A stretch of 6,858 bases of DNA from positions 1 through 6,858 of the forward strand of contig QNYP01000009.1 in assembly GCA_003978675.1 (NCBI GenBank), written 5' to 3'. The stretch is from Hydrogenothermus sp. (lineage in GTDB: Bacteria; Aquificota; Aquificia; Aquificales; Hydrogenothermaceae). The notes under the pieces are model-generated. The model worked only from the letters and a program-made list of their open reading frames with translations. It was not told the DNA's origin and made no database searches. The position numbers and the translations under genes are program-made. Positions 1 to 6,759 of this stretch are shown one piece after another (positions within the stretch are counted from its first letter, which is position 1; each line of letters begins with the position of its first letter).

Positions 1-123
1 GCTATATCATGTATTACTTGGTCGTAAGCCCTTTGTAAAAATGTTGAATAAAAGCTTGCTACAGGTTTTAATCCTTCTACTGCCAAACCTCCTGCAAAAG
101 TAGCTGCGTGTTGTTCTGCAATT
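1..123 (-). repeat. Inverted partial copy of dxs at the left end (probable chimera)
   Basis: These 123 bases are the exact reverse complement of 1110-1232, inside dxs (position p pairs with 1233-p, with no mismatch). The block carries on its minus strand a piece of the DXS transketolase domain running from the conserved AEQH motif to YDQVIHDI. It has no start or stop and is not a gene. Identity breaks at 124 (A where the copy would give C), but 125-131 (CCACATC) again match the complement of 1102-1108, leaving a 7-base microhomology at the junction. From 124 onward the + strand reads as the N-terminal part of DXS. Perfect identity, a start inside a coding region and a position at the very end of the sequence favour an amplification or assembly chimera over a real duplication. 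Confidence 0.93.
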
Positions 124-1908
124 ACCACATCTAAAACTGGAGGACATATAGGCCCATCTCTAGGAGTTGTTGAACTTACAGTTGCACTTTTACTGTCATT
201 TGATCCGAAAGTAGATAAGATTGTATGGGATATAGGACATCAGGCATACCCTTATAAAATACTTACAGGAAGAAAGGAGCGTTTTAAAACTCTAAGACAG
301 TATAAAGGAATATCAGGTTTTTTAAAAAGAACAGAAAGTCCTTACGACCATTTTGGTGCAGGTCATAGTTCTACATCAATATCTGCTTCTCTTGGTATGA
401 GGGTTGCTAAAGATTTAAAAAATGAAGAAGGGTATACAATAGCTATAATTGGTGATGGAGCTATGACTGCAGGGGAAGCTTTTGAAGGATTGAACAACGC
501 AGGCTGGCTAGATCCATCTAAATTTATAGTAATACTTAATGATAATCAAATGTCTATATCTCCAAATGTTGGGGCTATTTATACATATTTTAATAGGATT
601 ATTACAAACCAAGTATTTCAAAAACCAAGACAGAAACTGAAAACAATAATAGAAAAAGTTTTTGGGAAACAAGGTTCAAAACTTGCTAGAAAGGTTGAAG
701 AATATATAAAAGGGCTTTTTGCTCCAGGAATAATATTTGAAGAACTTGGATTTACATATGTTGGTCCTGTTGATGGACATGATTTAAATAATCTAAAAAA
801 TACATTAGAAAATATAAAGTATATGAGAGGTCCTATTTTACTCCATGTAATTACACAAAAAGGGAAAGGGTATAAACCAGCAGAGGATAATCCAACACCA
901 TTTCATGGGATATCTCCTTTTGACAAAATAACAGGAATTCCTATAAAAAAAGCATCTTCAAATCCAAGCTGGAGTAAAGTTTTTGGAAAAGCTTTAGTTG
1001 AACTTGCTGAAAAAGACGAAAGGATTGTTGCAATAACTCCAGCTATGAGAGAAGGTTCTGGATTAACTATGTTTTCTGAAAAATTTCCAGATAGGTTCTT
1101 TGATGTGGGAATTGCAGAACAACACGCAGCTACTTTTGCAGGAGGTTTGGCAGTAGAAGGATTAAAACCTGTAGCAAGCTTTTATTCAACATTTTTACAA
1201 AGGGCTTACGACCAAGTAATACATGATATAGCTTTACAAAATTTACCGGTTGTATTCGCAATAGACAGAGCAGGTTTAGTTGGAGAAGATGGACCAACGC
1301 ATCATGGAGTTTACGATATATCATTTTTAAGAGCATGTCCAAACATAATTATTTCTGCTCCTAAAGATGCACAGGAGCTTAGAAATCTTTTATACACTGC
1401 AATAAAAACTGATAAGCCTTTTGCGATAAGATATCCAAGAGGGGAAAGTATAGGACAAGAAAATAAAGGTTTTGAATTTATAAAAATTGGAAGTTGGGAG
1501 ATCTTAGAAGAAGGTAAGGATATAGTATTTTTAGCAGTAGGTAGGTATGTGCAGAAAGCTTTAAAAGTTAGGGAGATATTAAGCAAAAGAGGTTTTAATA
1601 TAACAGTTGTAAATGCAAGATTTATAAGACCAATGGATGAAGAACTTTTAATAAAACTACTTAACACACATCAATACATAATAACAGGAGAAGATGGAGC
1701 ATTAAATGGTGGATTTGGCAGTGCTATAGCAGAGTATATTTTGGATAATGGATATACAAATAACTTAATTAGATTTGGGATACCAGATAGATTTATAACC
1801 CATGGTAAAGTTAGCCAGTTAGAAGAAGAATTAGGGCTTCTTGCAGACCAGATGGCAGAAAAAATTGAAAAATTCATAACAAAATCCAAATTAAGAAAGG
1901 CTTTATGA
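124..1908 (+). CDS. dxs: 1-deoxy-D-xylulose-5-phosphate synthase (5'-truncated)
   Basis: DXS is a cytoplasmic thiamine-diphosphate enzyme. It condenses pyruvate with glyceraldehyde 3-phosphate to give DXP and CO2, the first step of the MEP isoprenoid pathway, and DXP also feeds thiamine and pyridoxal synthesis. The frame is open from 124 to the TGA at 1906-1908, 594 residues. Residue numbers here count from 124. Visible motifs are TSKTGGH (His8, equivalent to E. coli His49), DIGHQAYP, GHSSTSISA, the ThDP/Mg motif GDGA (110-113) followed by NDN (139-141), VGPVDGHD, TPAMREGSG, the catalytic Glu332 in IAEQH, DRAG (381-384) and THHG (His393). All key residues are present. Aligning His8 with His49 suggests about 41 N-terminal residues are missing, because the contig becomes chimeric at 123/124. 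The ATG at 397 is internal: conserved DXS sequence continues in frame upstream of it. This is the first visible gene of the operon, and its TGA abuts the tmk ATG. Confidence 0.97.
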   Translation, partial: TTSKTGGHIGPSLGVVELTVALLLSFDPKVDKIVWDIGHQAYPYKILTGRKERFKTLRQYKGISGFLKRTESPYDHFGAGHSSTSISASLGMRVAKDLKNEEGYTIAIIGDGAMTAGEAFEGLNNAGWLDPSKFIVILNDNQMSISPNVGAIYTYFNRIITNQVFQKPRQKLKTIIEKVFGKQGSKLARKVEEYIKGLFAPGIIFEELGFTYVGPVDGHDLNNLKNTLENIKYMRGPILLHVITQKGKGYKPAEDNPTPFHGISPFDKITGIPIKKASSNPSWSKVFGKALVELAEKDERIVAITPAMREGSGLTMFSEKFPDRFFDVGIAEQHAATFAGGLAVEGLKPVASFYSTFLQRAYDQVIHDIALQNLPVVFAIDRAGLVGEDGPTHHGVYDISFLRACPNIIISAPKDAQELRNLLYTAIKTDKPFAIRYPRGESIGQENKGFEFIKIGSWEILEEGKDIVFLAVGRYVQKALKVREILSKRGFNITVVNARFIRPMDEELLIKLLNTHQYIITGEDGALNGGFGSAIAEYILDNGYTNNLIRFGIPDRFITHGKVSQLEEELGLLADQMAEKIEKFITKSKLRKAL

Positions 1909-2532
1909 ATGGGAAAAGGAGTTTTTATAGTATTTGAAGGTATAGAAGGAGCAGGAAAAACAACACAGGCTAAAAATCTATATGAGTATTTAAACAGTAT
2001 AGGTAAAAAATCTATATTAACCAGAGAACCGGGAGGGACAAAAACAGGAAAAAAAATAAGAGAAATTTTATTATCAGATACAGATGAAATGTTCCCGCCA
2101 AAAGCTGAACTATTTTTATATGAAGCAGATAGAAATTTTCATATTCATAATGTAATAAAACCAAATTTAGAAAAAGGTATTAATGTTATTTGTGATAGAT
2201 ACATATACTCAACTTTAGCTTACCAAGGTTATGCAAGGGGATTAGATATAAACCTAATAAAAACACTAAACGATATAGCTACAGATGGGGTTTTTCCAGA
2301 TGTTGTTTTTCTAATAGATATTCCAGTAGAGGTTTCACTGCAAAGACTTGGAAATAAAAAAGACAGAATAGAAAAAGAAAGTATAGATTTTCATAAAAGA
2401 TTAAGAAAAGGATTTTTGAAAATTGCAGAAGAAAATAAAGAGCTATTTTATATAATAGATGGAACAAAAAAAGAAGAGGAAATTTTTGAAGAAATAATTT
2501 ATATAGTAAAAACAAAAATATTAAAGGATTGA
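1909..2532 (+). CDS. tmk: Thymidylate kinase (dTMP kinase)
   Basis: This cytoplasmic P-loop kinase phosphorylates dTMP to dTDP with ATP, the step where the de novo and salvage routes to dTTP join. It is 207 residues long, normal for the family. The Walker A motif is GIEGAGKTT (11-19), the phosphate/dTMP loop is TREPGGT (38-44), and the DRY motif is at 96-98, followed by YSTLAYQG. DVVFLIDIPVEVSLQRL (131-147) forms a core strand and helix, and the lid GNKKDRIEKES (148-158) leads into DFHKRLRKGF. With no Arg in the P-loop and basic residues in the lid, it looks closer to the bacterial (E. coli-like) class than the yeast class. The ATG directly follows the dxs TGA with no gap, and a weak Shine-Dalgarno (AAGAAAGG, 1893-1900) lies inside the dxs end, so translation is probably coupled to dxs. 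The start is well supported because the P-loop begins at its usual distance of about ten residues. Confidence 0.97.
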   Translation: MGKGVFIVFEGIEGAGKTTQAKNLYEYLNSIGKKSILTREPGGTKTGKKIREILLSDTDEMFPPKAELFLYEADRNFHIHNVIKPNLEKGINVICDRYIYSTLAYQGYARGLDINLIKTLNDIATDGVFPDVVFLIDIPVEVSLQRLGNKKDRIEKESIDFHKRLRKGFLKIAEENKELFYIIDGTKKEEEIFEEIIYIVKTKILKD

Positions 2533-2535
2533 AAA

Positions 2536-5139
2536 ATGCAGGTAGCAAAAACTGAAGAAGTAAAGCAAATATTAGAAAATTACTTTGAAAAAAAAGAAGA
2601 AATAATAAAAAATCACTATAACGGGGAAACTGGATTAAACACAGTTAGAGCTTTATCAGACCTTACAGATGAAACTATAAGAAAATTTGCAGAAATTAGT
2701 TTCAAAAATCCTAAAGACATATCAATTGTAGTCCTTGGAGGATATGGAAGAAGGGAACTTTGTTTTAAATCTGATATAGATATATCACTTGTTTTTAAAG
2801 AAGAAAATTTTGAACAGCTAAAAGAAGGATTAGAAAATTTCTATTATTTACTACTAGACCTAAAAGTAGACATAGGATTTTCACCAAGGGATATAAAAAC
2901 ATTTGTAAAGCTTGCAAAAGAAGACTTAACAGTAGCAACTTCACTGCTACAAGGAAGATTTTTATGGGGAAATGAAGAAATTTTTAAGGAACTGCAAGAT
3001 AAGTTTAAAAAACTTATAAAGAAGAAAAGACATGAATATATAACCGCAACTTTAAGGGCTAGAAAGCTAAGATATGAAAAAACAGGAAGCAGTATATATA
3101 TGATGGAACCCCATGTAAAAGAAGGCGAGGGAGGTTTAAGGGATTTTCATGAGGTTTTCTGGATTGCAAAAGTTTTAGATGATGTAGAGGATTACAGATA
3201 TTTTGTTGATAAAAAAATAATTTTAGAAGAAGAATACATAGAACTTGTTAGAGCGTATGATTTTATACTGAAAATTAGAAATCAAATGCATTTAATATGT
3301 AATAAAAAATGTGATGTTCTTGTTTTTTCTCTTCAAGGAGAAGTCGCTAAAAAGCTTGGTTATGCTTTACCAGATGATGATGAAGAAGCATTAAGAGCTT
3401 CTGTAGAACAAATGATGAAACTTTACTATTTAAATGCGAAATCTATTAACACAATAACAAAAAGGATATTAAAAAATCTAACAGAAACACATGATTTTGA
3501 GATACACACACCAATAGATGCGGTATTTTCTAGAACTGCTACAGAACTTGATGTTTTTAATGCAGAAAAATTTGAAAAAGATGTTTCAAATGTAGTTAGG
3601 GCATTTAAGTATTACAAAGAATATGAATTAGACTTTTCTTCCCAGCTTGAATATCTAATCAGGAAAAATGAGAAAAAATTAAAAGATAACTTAACAGAAG
3701 ATACAAAAAAATTGGTTAGAGAAATCTTTTCAGATGTTAAAAATCTAGCTAAAACAATTAGAAAAATGCAAGAATTTTATGTGATAGATGAGTTGATTCC
3801 GGAATTTGGATACCAAAGATGTCATTTTCAATACGATGCATACCACAAATATACAACAGATGCCCACGCAATAAAAGCAGTAGAGATGCTCGAAAGTCTA
3901 AAAAAACAAGATACTCCGCAAAGAAAGTCTATGTATGAACTATATAAAGATATAGAAAGAAAAGACCTTTTAATATGGGCTATATTTTTACACGATATAG
4001 GAAAAGGGCATAAAACAGACCACAGTGTTTTAGGTTCAAAAATGGCTGTAGATATACTAACAAGATTTGGATACTCAAAAAGAGATGCAAAAATTGTAAG
4101 TGATTTAGTTTTATACCATCTTGAAATGGCAAAAATATCCCAGAGAAGAAATATACACGACCCAAAAGTTTTAGATGAGTTTATAAAAATAGTTAAAAAT
4201 AAAGAATTTCTAAAAATGCTTACAGTTTTAACATGGTGCGATGCTAATGCAGTTGGTCCAAATGCATGGAATGAGTGGAAAAACTCACTTCTTTGGGAAC
4301 TTTACTATAAAGCCTATGCAATTTTAGATAAAGGTATCTCTGCAGAAGAACTACATAAAAGACAGATAGAAGAGAAAAGAAAAAAAGCTCTGGCTCTATT
4401 AACGACAGAGTTTGGTGAAAAGGAAGCTAAAAAGCTTTTAGAACGGGTTTCTGATTACTACATATCTTCTACTCCTTTAGACGATATTTTGAAACATATT
4501 AAACTAGAATACAGACTTTTAAAGACAGGAGAACCGCAATTTTTATTTGAAAAAAACAGTAGTATAGGTTTTTCAGAAATTGTAATGGCAGTAAAAGATA
4601 TAGAAAATCCTCTACTTGCATTTACAGGAATATTGAGCAATATGCAAGTTAACATATTATCAATATATAGTTATACAAGGAAAGATGACACAATTTTGAT
4701 AAACGCCCATGTTTCAACAGCTACTTTAGATGCAATTGATGAAAGTAAATTCCAAAAGTTTTTAAATATGTTTAATGAATATAGAAATGGAAAACTAACA
4801 ATAAAAGACCTTAGAAAAAAAAGACAGACTGTTTTTAAATCTGCTTCTTTACCTCCTCCAACATTTGTTAAAGTAGATAACAAAATGTCAGATAGCTATA
4901 CAATATTTGATATTTCTGCTAAAGACAGAATAGGTTTATTATTTGATATAATTCATGTATTTTCAAAGTTTGATTTATATGTCCACATTGCAAAAGTAAC
5001 AACACAGGGAGAAAGGGCAAGGGATTCTTTTTATGTTAGAACAAAGGATAAAACAAAAATAAATGACGAAAAACTTATAGAAAAAGTAAAAAAAGAACTT
5101 CTTAAAGTAATAAAACCAAAGGAAAAGGAAATTGCCTAA
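2536..5139 (+). CDS. glnD: [Protein-PII] uridylyltransferase / uridylyl-removing enzyme
   Basis: GlnD is the bifunctional nitrogen sensor that uridylylates PII proteins (GlnB/GlnK) when glutamine is low and removes UMP when it is high. It is 867 residues long (E. coli 890) with the full architecture. The nucleotidyltransferase core is GGYGRREL (68-75) with SDID (79-82), Asp80 and Asp82 being the expected metal ligands. The family motif EPHVKEGEGGLRD is at 191-203. The HD hydrolase region has YHKYTTDAH (436-444), HD (486-487) in FLHDIGKG, a further His528 in LYHLEMA, and Asp569 in TWCDANAVGP. Two ACT domains follow at about 680-745 and 786-860. The second keeps the classical DRIGLLFDI turn; the first has a looser KDIENPLLAF. 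Both activities should be intact. The ATG lies 3 nt after the tmk stop behind AAAGGA (2523-2528). The PII target, glnA and amtB are not in this window. Confidence 0.96.
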   Translation: MQVAKTEEVKQILENYFEKKEEIIKNHYNGETGLNTVRALSDLTDETIRKFAEISFKNPKDISIVVLGGYGRRELCFKSDIDISLVFKEENFEQLKEGLENFYYLLLDLKVDIGFSPRDIKTFVKLAKEDLTVATSLLQGRFLWGNEEIFKELQDKFKKLIKKKRHEYITATLRARKLRYEKTGSSIYMMEPHVKEGEGGLRDFHEVFWIAKVLDDVEDYRYFVDKKIILEEEYIELVRAYDFILKIRNQMHLICNKKCDVLVFSLQGEVAKKLGYALPDDDEEALRASVEQMMKLYYLNAKSINTITKRILKNLTETHDFEIHTPIDAVFSRTATELDVFNAEKFEKDVSNVVRAFKYYKEYELDFSSQLEYLIRKNEKKLKDNLTEDTKKLVREIFSDVKNLAKTIRKMQEFYVIDELIPEFGYQRCHFQYDAYHKYTTDAHAIKAVEMLESLKKQDTPQRKSMYELYKDIERKDLLIWAIFLHDIGKGHKTDHSVLGSKMAVDILTRFGYSKRDAKIVSDLVLYHLEMAKISQRRNIHDPKVLDEFIKIVKNKEFLKMLTVLTWCDANAVGPNAWNEWKNSLLWELYYKAYAILDKGISAEELHKRQIEEKRKKALALLTTEFGEKEAKKLLERVSDYYISSTPLDDILKHIKLEYRLLKTGEPQFLFEKNSSIGFSEIVMAVKDIENPLLAFTGILSNMQVNILSIYSYTRKDDTILINAHVSTATLDAIDESKFQKFLNMFNEYRNGKLTIKDLRKKRQTVFKSASLPPPTFVKVDNKMSDSYTIFDISAKDRIGLLFDIIHVFSKFDLYVHIAKVTTQGERARDSFYVRTKDKTKINDEKLIEKVKKELLKVIKPKEKEIA
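5118..5123 (+). promoter_or_regulatory. Ribosome binding site supporting the TTG start at 5132
   Basis: AAAGGA inside the last codons of glnD sits 8 nt before the TTG at 5132. A second purine run, AAAAGGAA (5123-5130), follows but is too close to act from its own core. The next in-frame ATG, at 5186, has no comparable purine-rich site before it. Using it would also remove the helix ending in EGGISFRDFM, which is typical of the N-terminus of this methyltransferase family. The TTG is therefore preferred. Confidence 0.6.
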
Positions 5140-6289
5140 GTTAACGGGAAATAAAGAGCTTGTTAATATAATTAAAAGCAAAATAATGCAAGAAGGTGGT
5201 ATATCATTTAGAGATTTTATGGATATGGCACTTTACTATCCAGAGCTTGGATACTACACAAGTGATAAATCAAAAATTGGAGAAAAAGGAGATTTTTTTA
5301 CAGCTTCAGAGTTAGATGAAGCATTTGGAGCATTACTAGCAAAGCAATTTGCAGAAGTTTTTAATAAACTAAATTCTAAAAATTTTAAAATAGTAGAAAT
5401 AGGAGCAGGAAAAGGATATTTAGCATACGATATTTTAAATAACTTAAAAAAGCATTATCCAAATGTTTATAAAAATTGCGAATATATACTTATAGAAAAA
5501 TCTCAATATCATATACAAAGCCAAAAGCAAATTCTTAAAGAATTTGAAAATACTAGATGGATACAAGATATAGTTGATTTTGAAGATGAAAGCATAGAAG
5601 GAGTAATTTTTTCAAATGAGCTTTTTGATGCTTTCCCTGTTTATTTAATAAGAAAGAAGAATAATCAAATCTGTGAAATATATTTAGGATTAGATAAAGA
5701 GGAAAACATAGTAGAAATAGAAAAACCTGCGAGAATGGAAATTTTAGATTACTTAAAAGAGTTAAACATAAACATTCTAGAAGGAATGACAACAGAAATA
5801 AATCTAGATGCTAAAGATTACATACAAAAAATAGGTAAAAAACTAAAGGAAGGATATGTAATAACAATAGATTATGGTTATCCGTCAAGAGAACTATACA
5901 AATACTATAGAATGAAAGGGACGCTACTTTGCTACTATAAGCATAGATATAGTGAAAACTATTGGGAAAATGTAGGTTATCAGGATATTACTTCCCATGT
6001 AAATTTTTCTGCATTAAAACATTTTGGAGAGAAAGTAGGATTAAAAACTATTGGTTTTACAGATCAGGCACACTTTTTAACAAGCCTTGGTCTTATGGAT
6101 ATATTTGTAGAGCTTCAAGAACAAGGAGATTTTAAGTCTTATGAAAGGTTAAATAGATTAAAAACTTTGGTATTACCTAAAGGTATGGGAGAGAAATTTA
6201 AAGTTTTAGTTCAGGTTAAAAATATAAAAGAACCACAAATTAAAGGATTAGAAATCCTCCCTCCACAAACAGATAGATACAAGTTATAA
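5132..6289 (+). CDS. MidA/NDUFAF7-family SAM-dependent methyltransferase
   Basis: This 385-residue class I methyltransferase belongs to the COG1565 (former DUF185) family. The mitochondrial relatives, NDUFAF7 and Dictyostelium MidA, are needed for complex I assembly, and NDUFAF7 dimethylates an arginine of subunit NDUFS2. The bacterial target is generally not established. Family signatures in order are ISFRDFMDMAL and YYPELGYY (24-42), GEKGDFFTASELDEAFG (50-66), SAM motif I VEIGAGKGYLA (88-98), acidic IEKS (121-124), SNELFDAFPV (161-170), VITIDYGY (243-250), GTLLCYY (263-269), GYQDITSHVNF (282-292) and DQAHFL (311-316). No signal peptide or membrane helix is evident, so it should be cytoplasmic. 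The TTG start overlaps the glnD end by 8 nt, implying coupled translation and modest expression. In a chemolithotroph with bacterial complex I, the NuoD-type subunit would be the natural substrate, but that is inference from the eukaryotic homologue. Confidence 0.9.
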   Translation: MPKLTGNKELVNIIKSKIMQEGGISFRDFMDMALYYPELGYYTSDKSKIGEKGDFFTASELDEAFGALLAKQFAEVFNKLNSKNFKIVEIGAGKGYLAYDILNNLKKHYPNVYKNCEYILIEKSQYHIQSQKQILKEFENTRWIQDIVDFEDESIEGVIFSNELFDAFPVYLIRKKNNQICEIYLGLDKEENIVEIEKPARMEILDYLKELNINILEGMTTEINLDAKDYIQKIGKKLKEGYVITIDYGYPSRELYKYYRMKGTLLCYYKHRYSENYWENVGYQDITSHVNFSALKHFGEKVGLKTIGFTDQAHFLTSLGLMDIFVELQEQGDFKSYERLNRLKTLVLPKGMGEKFKVLVQVKNIKEPQIKGLEILPPQTDRYKL

Positions 6290-6310
6290 ATTTCTATATA
6301 ACTATTTTTT
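6282..6310 (+). terminator. Possible weak terminator between the converging genes
   Basis: AGTTATA (6282-6288) and TATAACT (6297-6303) can pair around an 8-nt loop and are followed by A and six T (6305-6310) on the + strand. The site spans the stop codon of the methyltransferase gene and runs into the stop of the opposing lipoprotein gene. The stem has only one G-C pair, so it would be unstable at the growth temperature of a thermophile. It is listed because the position is right and nothing better exists here. Rho-dependent termination is equally possible. Confidence 0.25.
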
Positions 6311-6727
6311 GGTAAGCATGATTTTTACTATATTTAGATTTAAGCTTTTGTCTATTTTCATTAAAAGTAATTGACTTCCCCTCTCATATCCTAAAACAAC
6401 AACATCTCCATATAAACTAGTTATTTTTCTCCAACCTTGTTCTGATAAATACTCGTCAAAGAACTTTTCAAGTTTCTTTTTATCTCCCAAACCAGTATAT
6501 ACAAGGTAAGCTCTTACTATACCGTTATTTTCATATATAAAAGAACTTTCTTCTTTTAATTTAAAGTTTGCAGGTATAACGAATGTATAGCTTCCATATT
6601 TTTCAGTTTTTGGGACGAACTTTATATCTTTTTTTCCTATATTTTCTACATACTCTGTACAACTGTAAAACAAAGCAGATGATATAATTAATACCAACAT
6701 AAAAATAAAGCTCTTTGTTTTTTTCAT
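6302..6727 (-). CDS. Small predicted lipoprotein of unknown function
   Basis: I do not recognise the family. The 141-residue product starts with a short basic segment (MKKTK) and a hydrophobic stretch (7-21), then Cys23 in the order ALFYSC. This is a plausible signal peptidase II site, although Phe at -3 is not the commonest choice. Thr follows the Cys, so by the E. coli +2 rule the protein would go to the outer membrane; whether that rule holds in this organism is not known. The mature part of about 119 residues is charged and has no further membrane segment. It alternates probable strands (YGSYTFVIP, GIVRAYLVYTG, DVVVLGYERG, QLLLMKID, LNIVKIMLT) with a Lys/Glu-rich helix (KKLEKFFDEYLSEQGW), suggesting one compact alpha/beta domain. 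The ATG is supported by a strong Shine-Dalgarno. The gene converges on the + strand operon with a 12-nt gap and is therefore transcribed separately. The coding frame is intact, but its promoter region is largely lost to the chimeric end. Confidence 0.85.
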   Translation of the reverse strand: MKKTKSFIFMLVLIISSALFYSCTEYVENIGKKDIKFVPKTEKYGSYTFVIPANFKLKEESSFIYENNGIVRAYLVYTGLGDKKKLEKFFDEYLSEQGWRKITSLYGDVVVLGYERGSQLLLMKIDKSLNLNIVKIMLTKK

Positions 6728-6732
6728 TTAAA

Positions 6733-6738
6733 CCTCCC
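6733..6738 (-). promoter_or_regulatory. Strong ribosome binding site of the lipoprotein gene
   Basis: On the minus strand AAAGGGAGGT precedes the ATG, with the GGGAGG core 5 nt upstream. It is the best Shine-Dalgarno in the window and fixes the lipoprotein start at 6727. It also supports reading this minus-strand frame as a real gene. Confidence 0.8.
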
Positions 6739-6751
6739 TTTAAGAATTAAA

Positions 6752-6757
6752 ATCATA
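6752..6757 (-). promoter_or_regulatory. Candidate -10 element for the lipoprotein gene
   Basis: TATGAT on the minus strand differs by one base from the TATAAT consensus and begins 30 nt before the ATG, a suitable distance for a short leader. The matching -35 would fall beyond 6760, where the sequence is an inverted copy of the gene itself and cannot be trusted, so the promoter cannot be tested here. AT-rich DNA yields such hexamers by chance. Confidence 0.25.
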
Positions 6758-6759
6758 TT

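Noticed and set aside
1..123. A second, divergent dxs gene or an antisense RNA against dxs
   Set aside because: The block is a perfect copy with no start or stop, ends at the sequence edge and has a microhomology junction. A real second copy or antisense gene would not be cut exactly this way at both contig ends.
1130..1889. Minus-strand open frames inside dxs (1130-1342, 1311-1667, 1671-1889)
   Set aside because: These are shadows of the strongly conserved dxs frame, without ribosome binding sites or recognisable domains; they are Leu/Ile/Phe-rich as expected for the complement of A-rich coding DNA.
397..1908. dxs starting at the ATG at 397 (503 residues)
   Set aside because: The same frame is open back to 124 and encodes conserved DXS sequence (TGGHIGPSLG, DIGHQAYP, GHSSTSIS). 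The 397 start is only the first ATG remaining after the 5' end was lost.
2279..5792. Minus-strand open frames inside tmk, glnD and the methyltransferase gene, some looking like membrane peptides
   Set aside because: Their hydrophobic composition comes from the complement of Lys/Glu-rich codons (AAA/GAA read as TTT/TTC). They lie fully within well-supported genes.
124..6759. CRISPR arrays, tRNA or rRNA genes, insertion sequences, phage or toxin-antitoxin genes
   Set aside because: Reading both strands showed no spaced direct repeats, no cloverleaf-like or rRNA sequence, no transposase or integrase motifs and almost no intergenic space to hold them.
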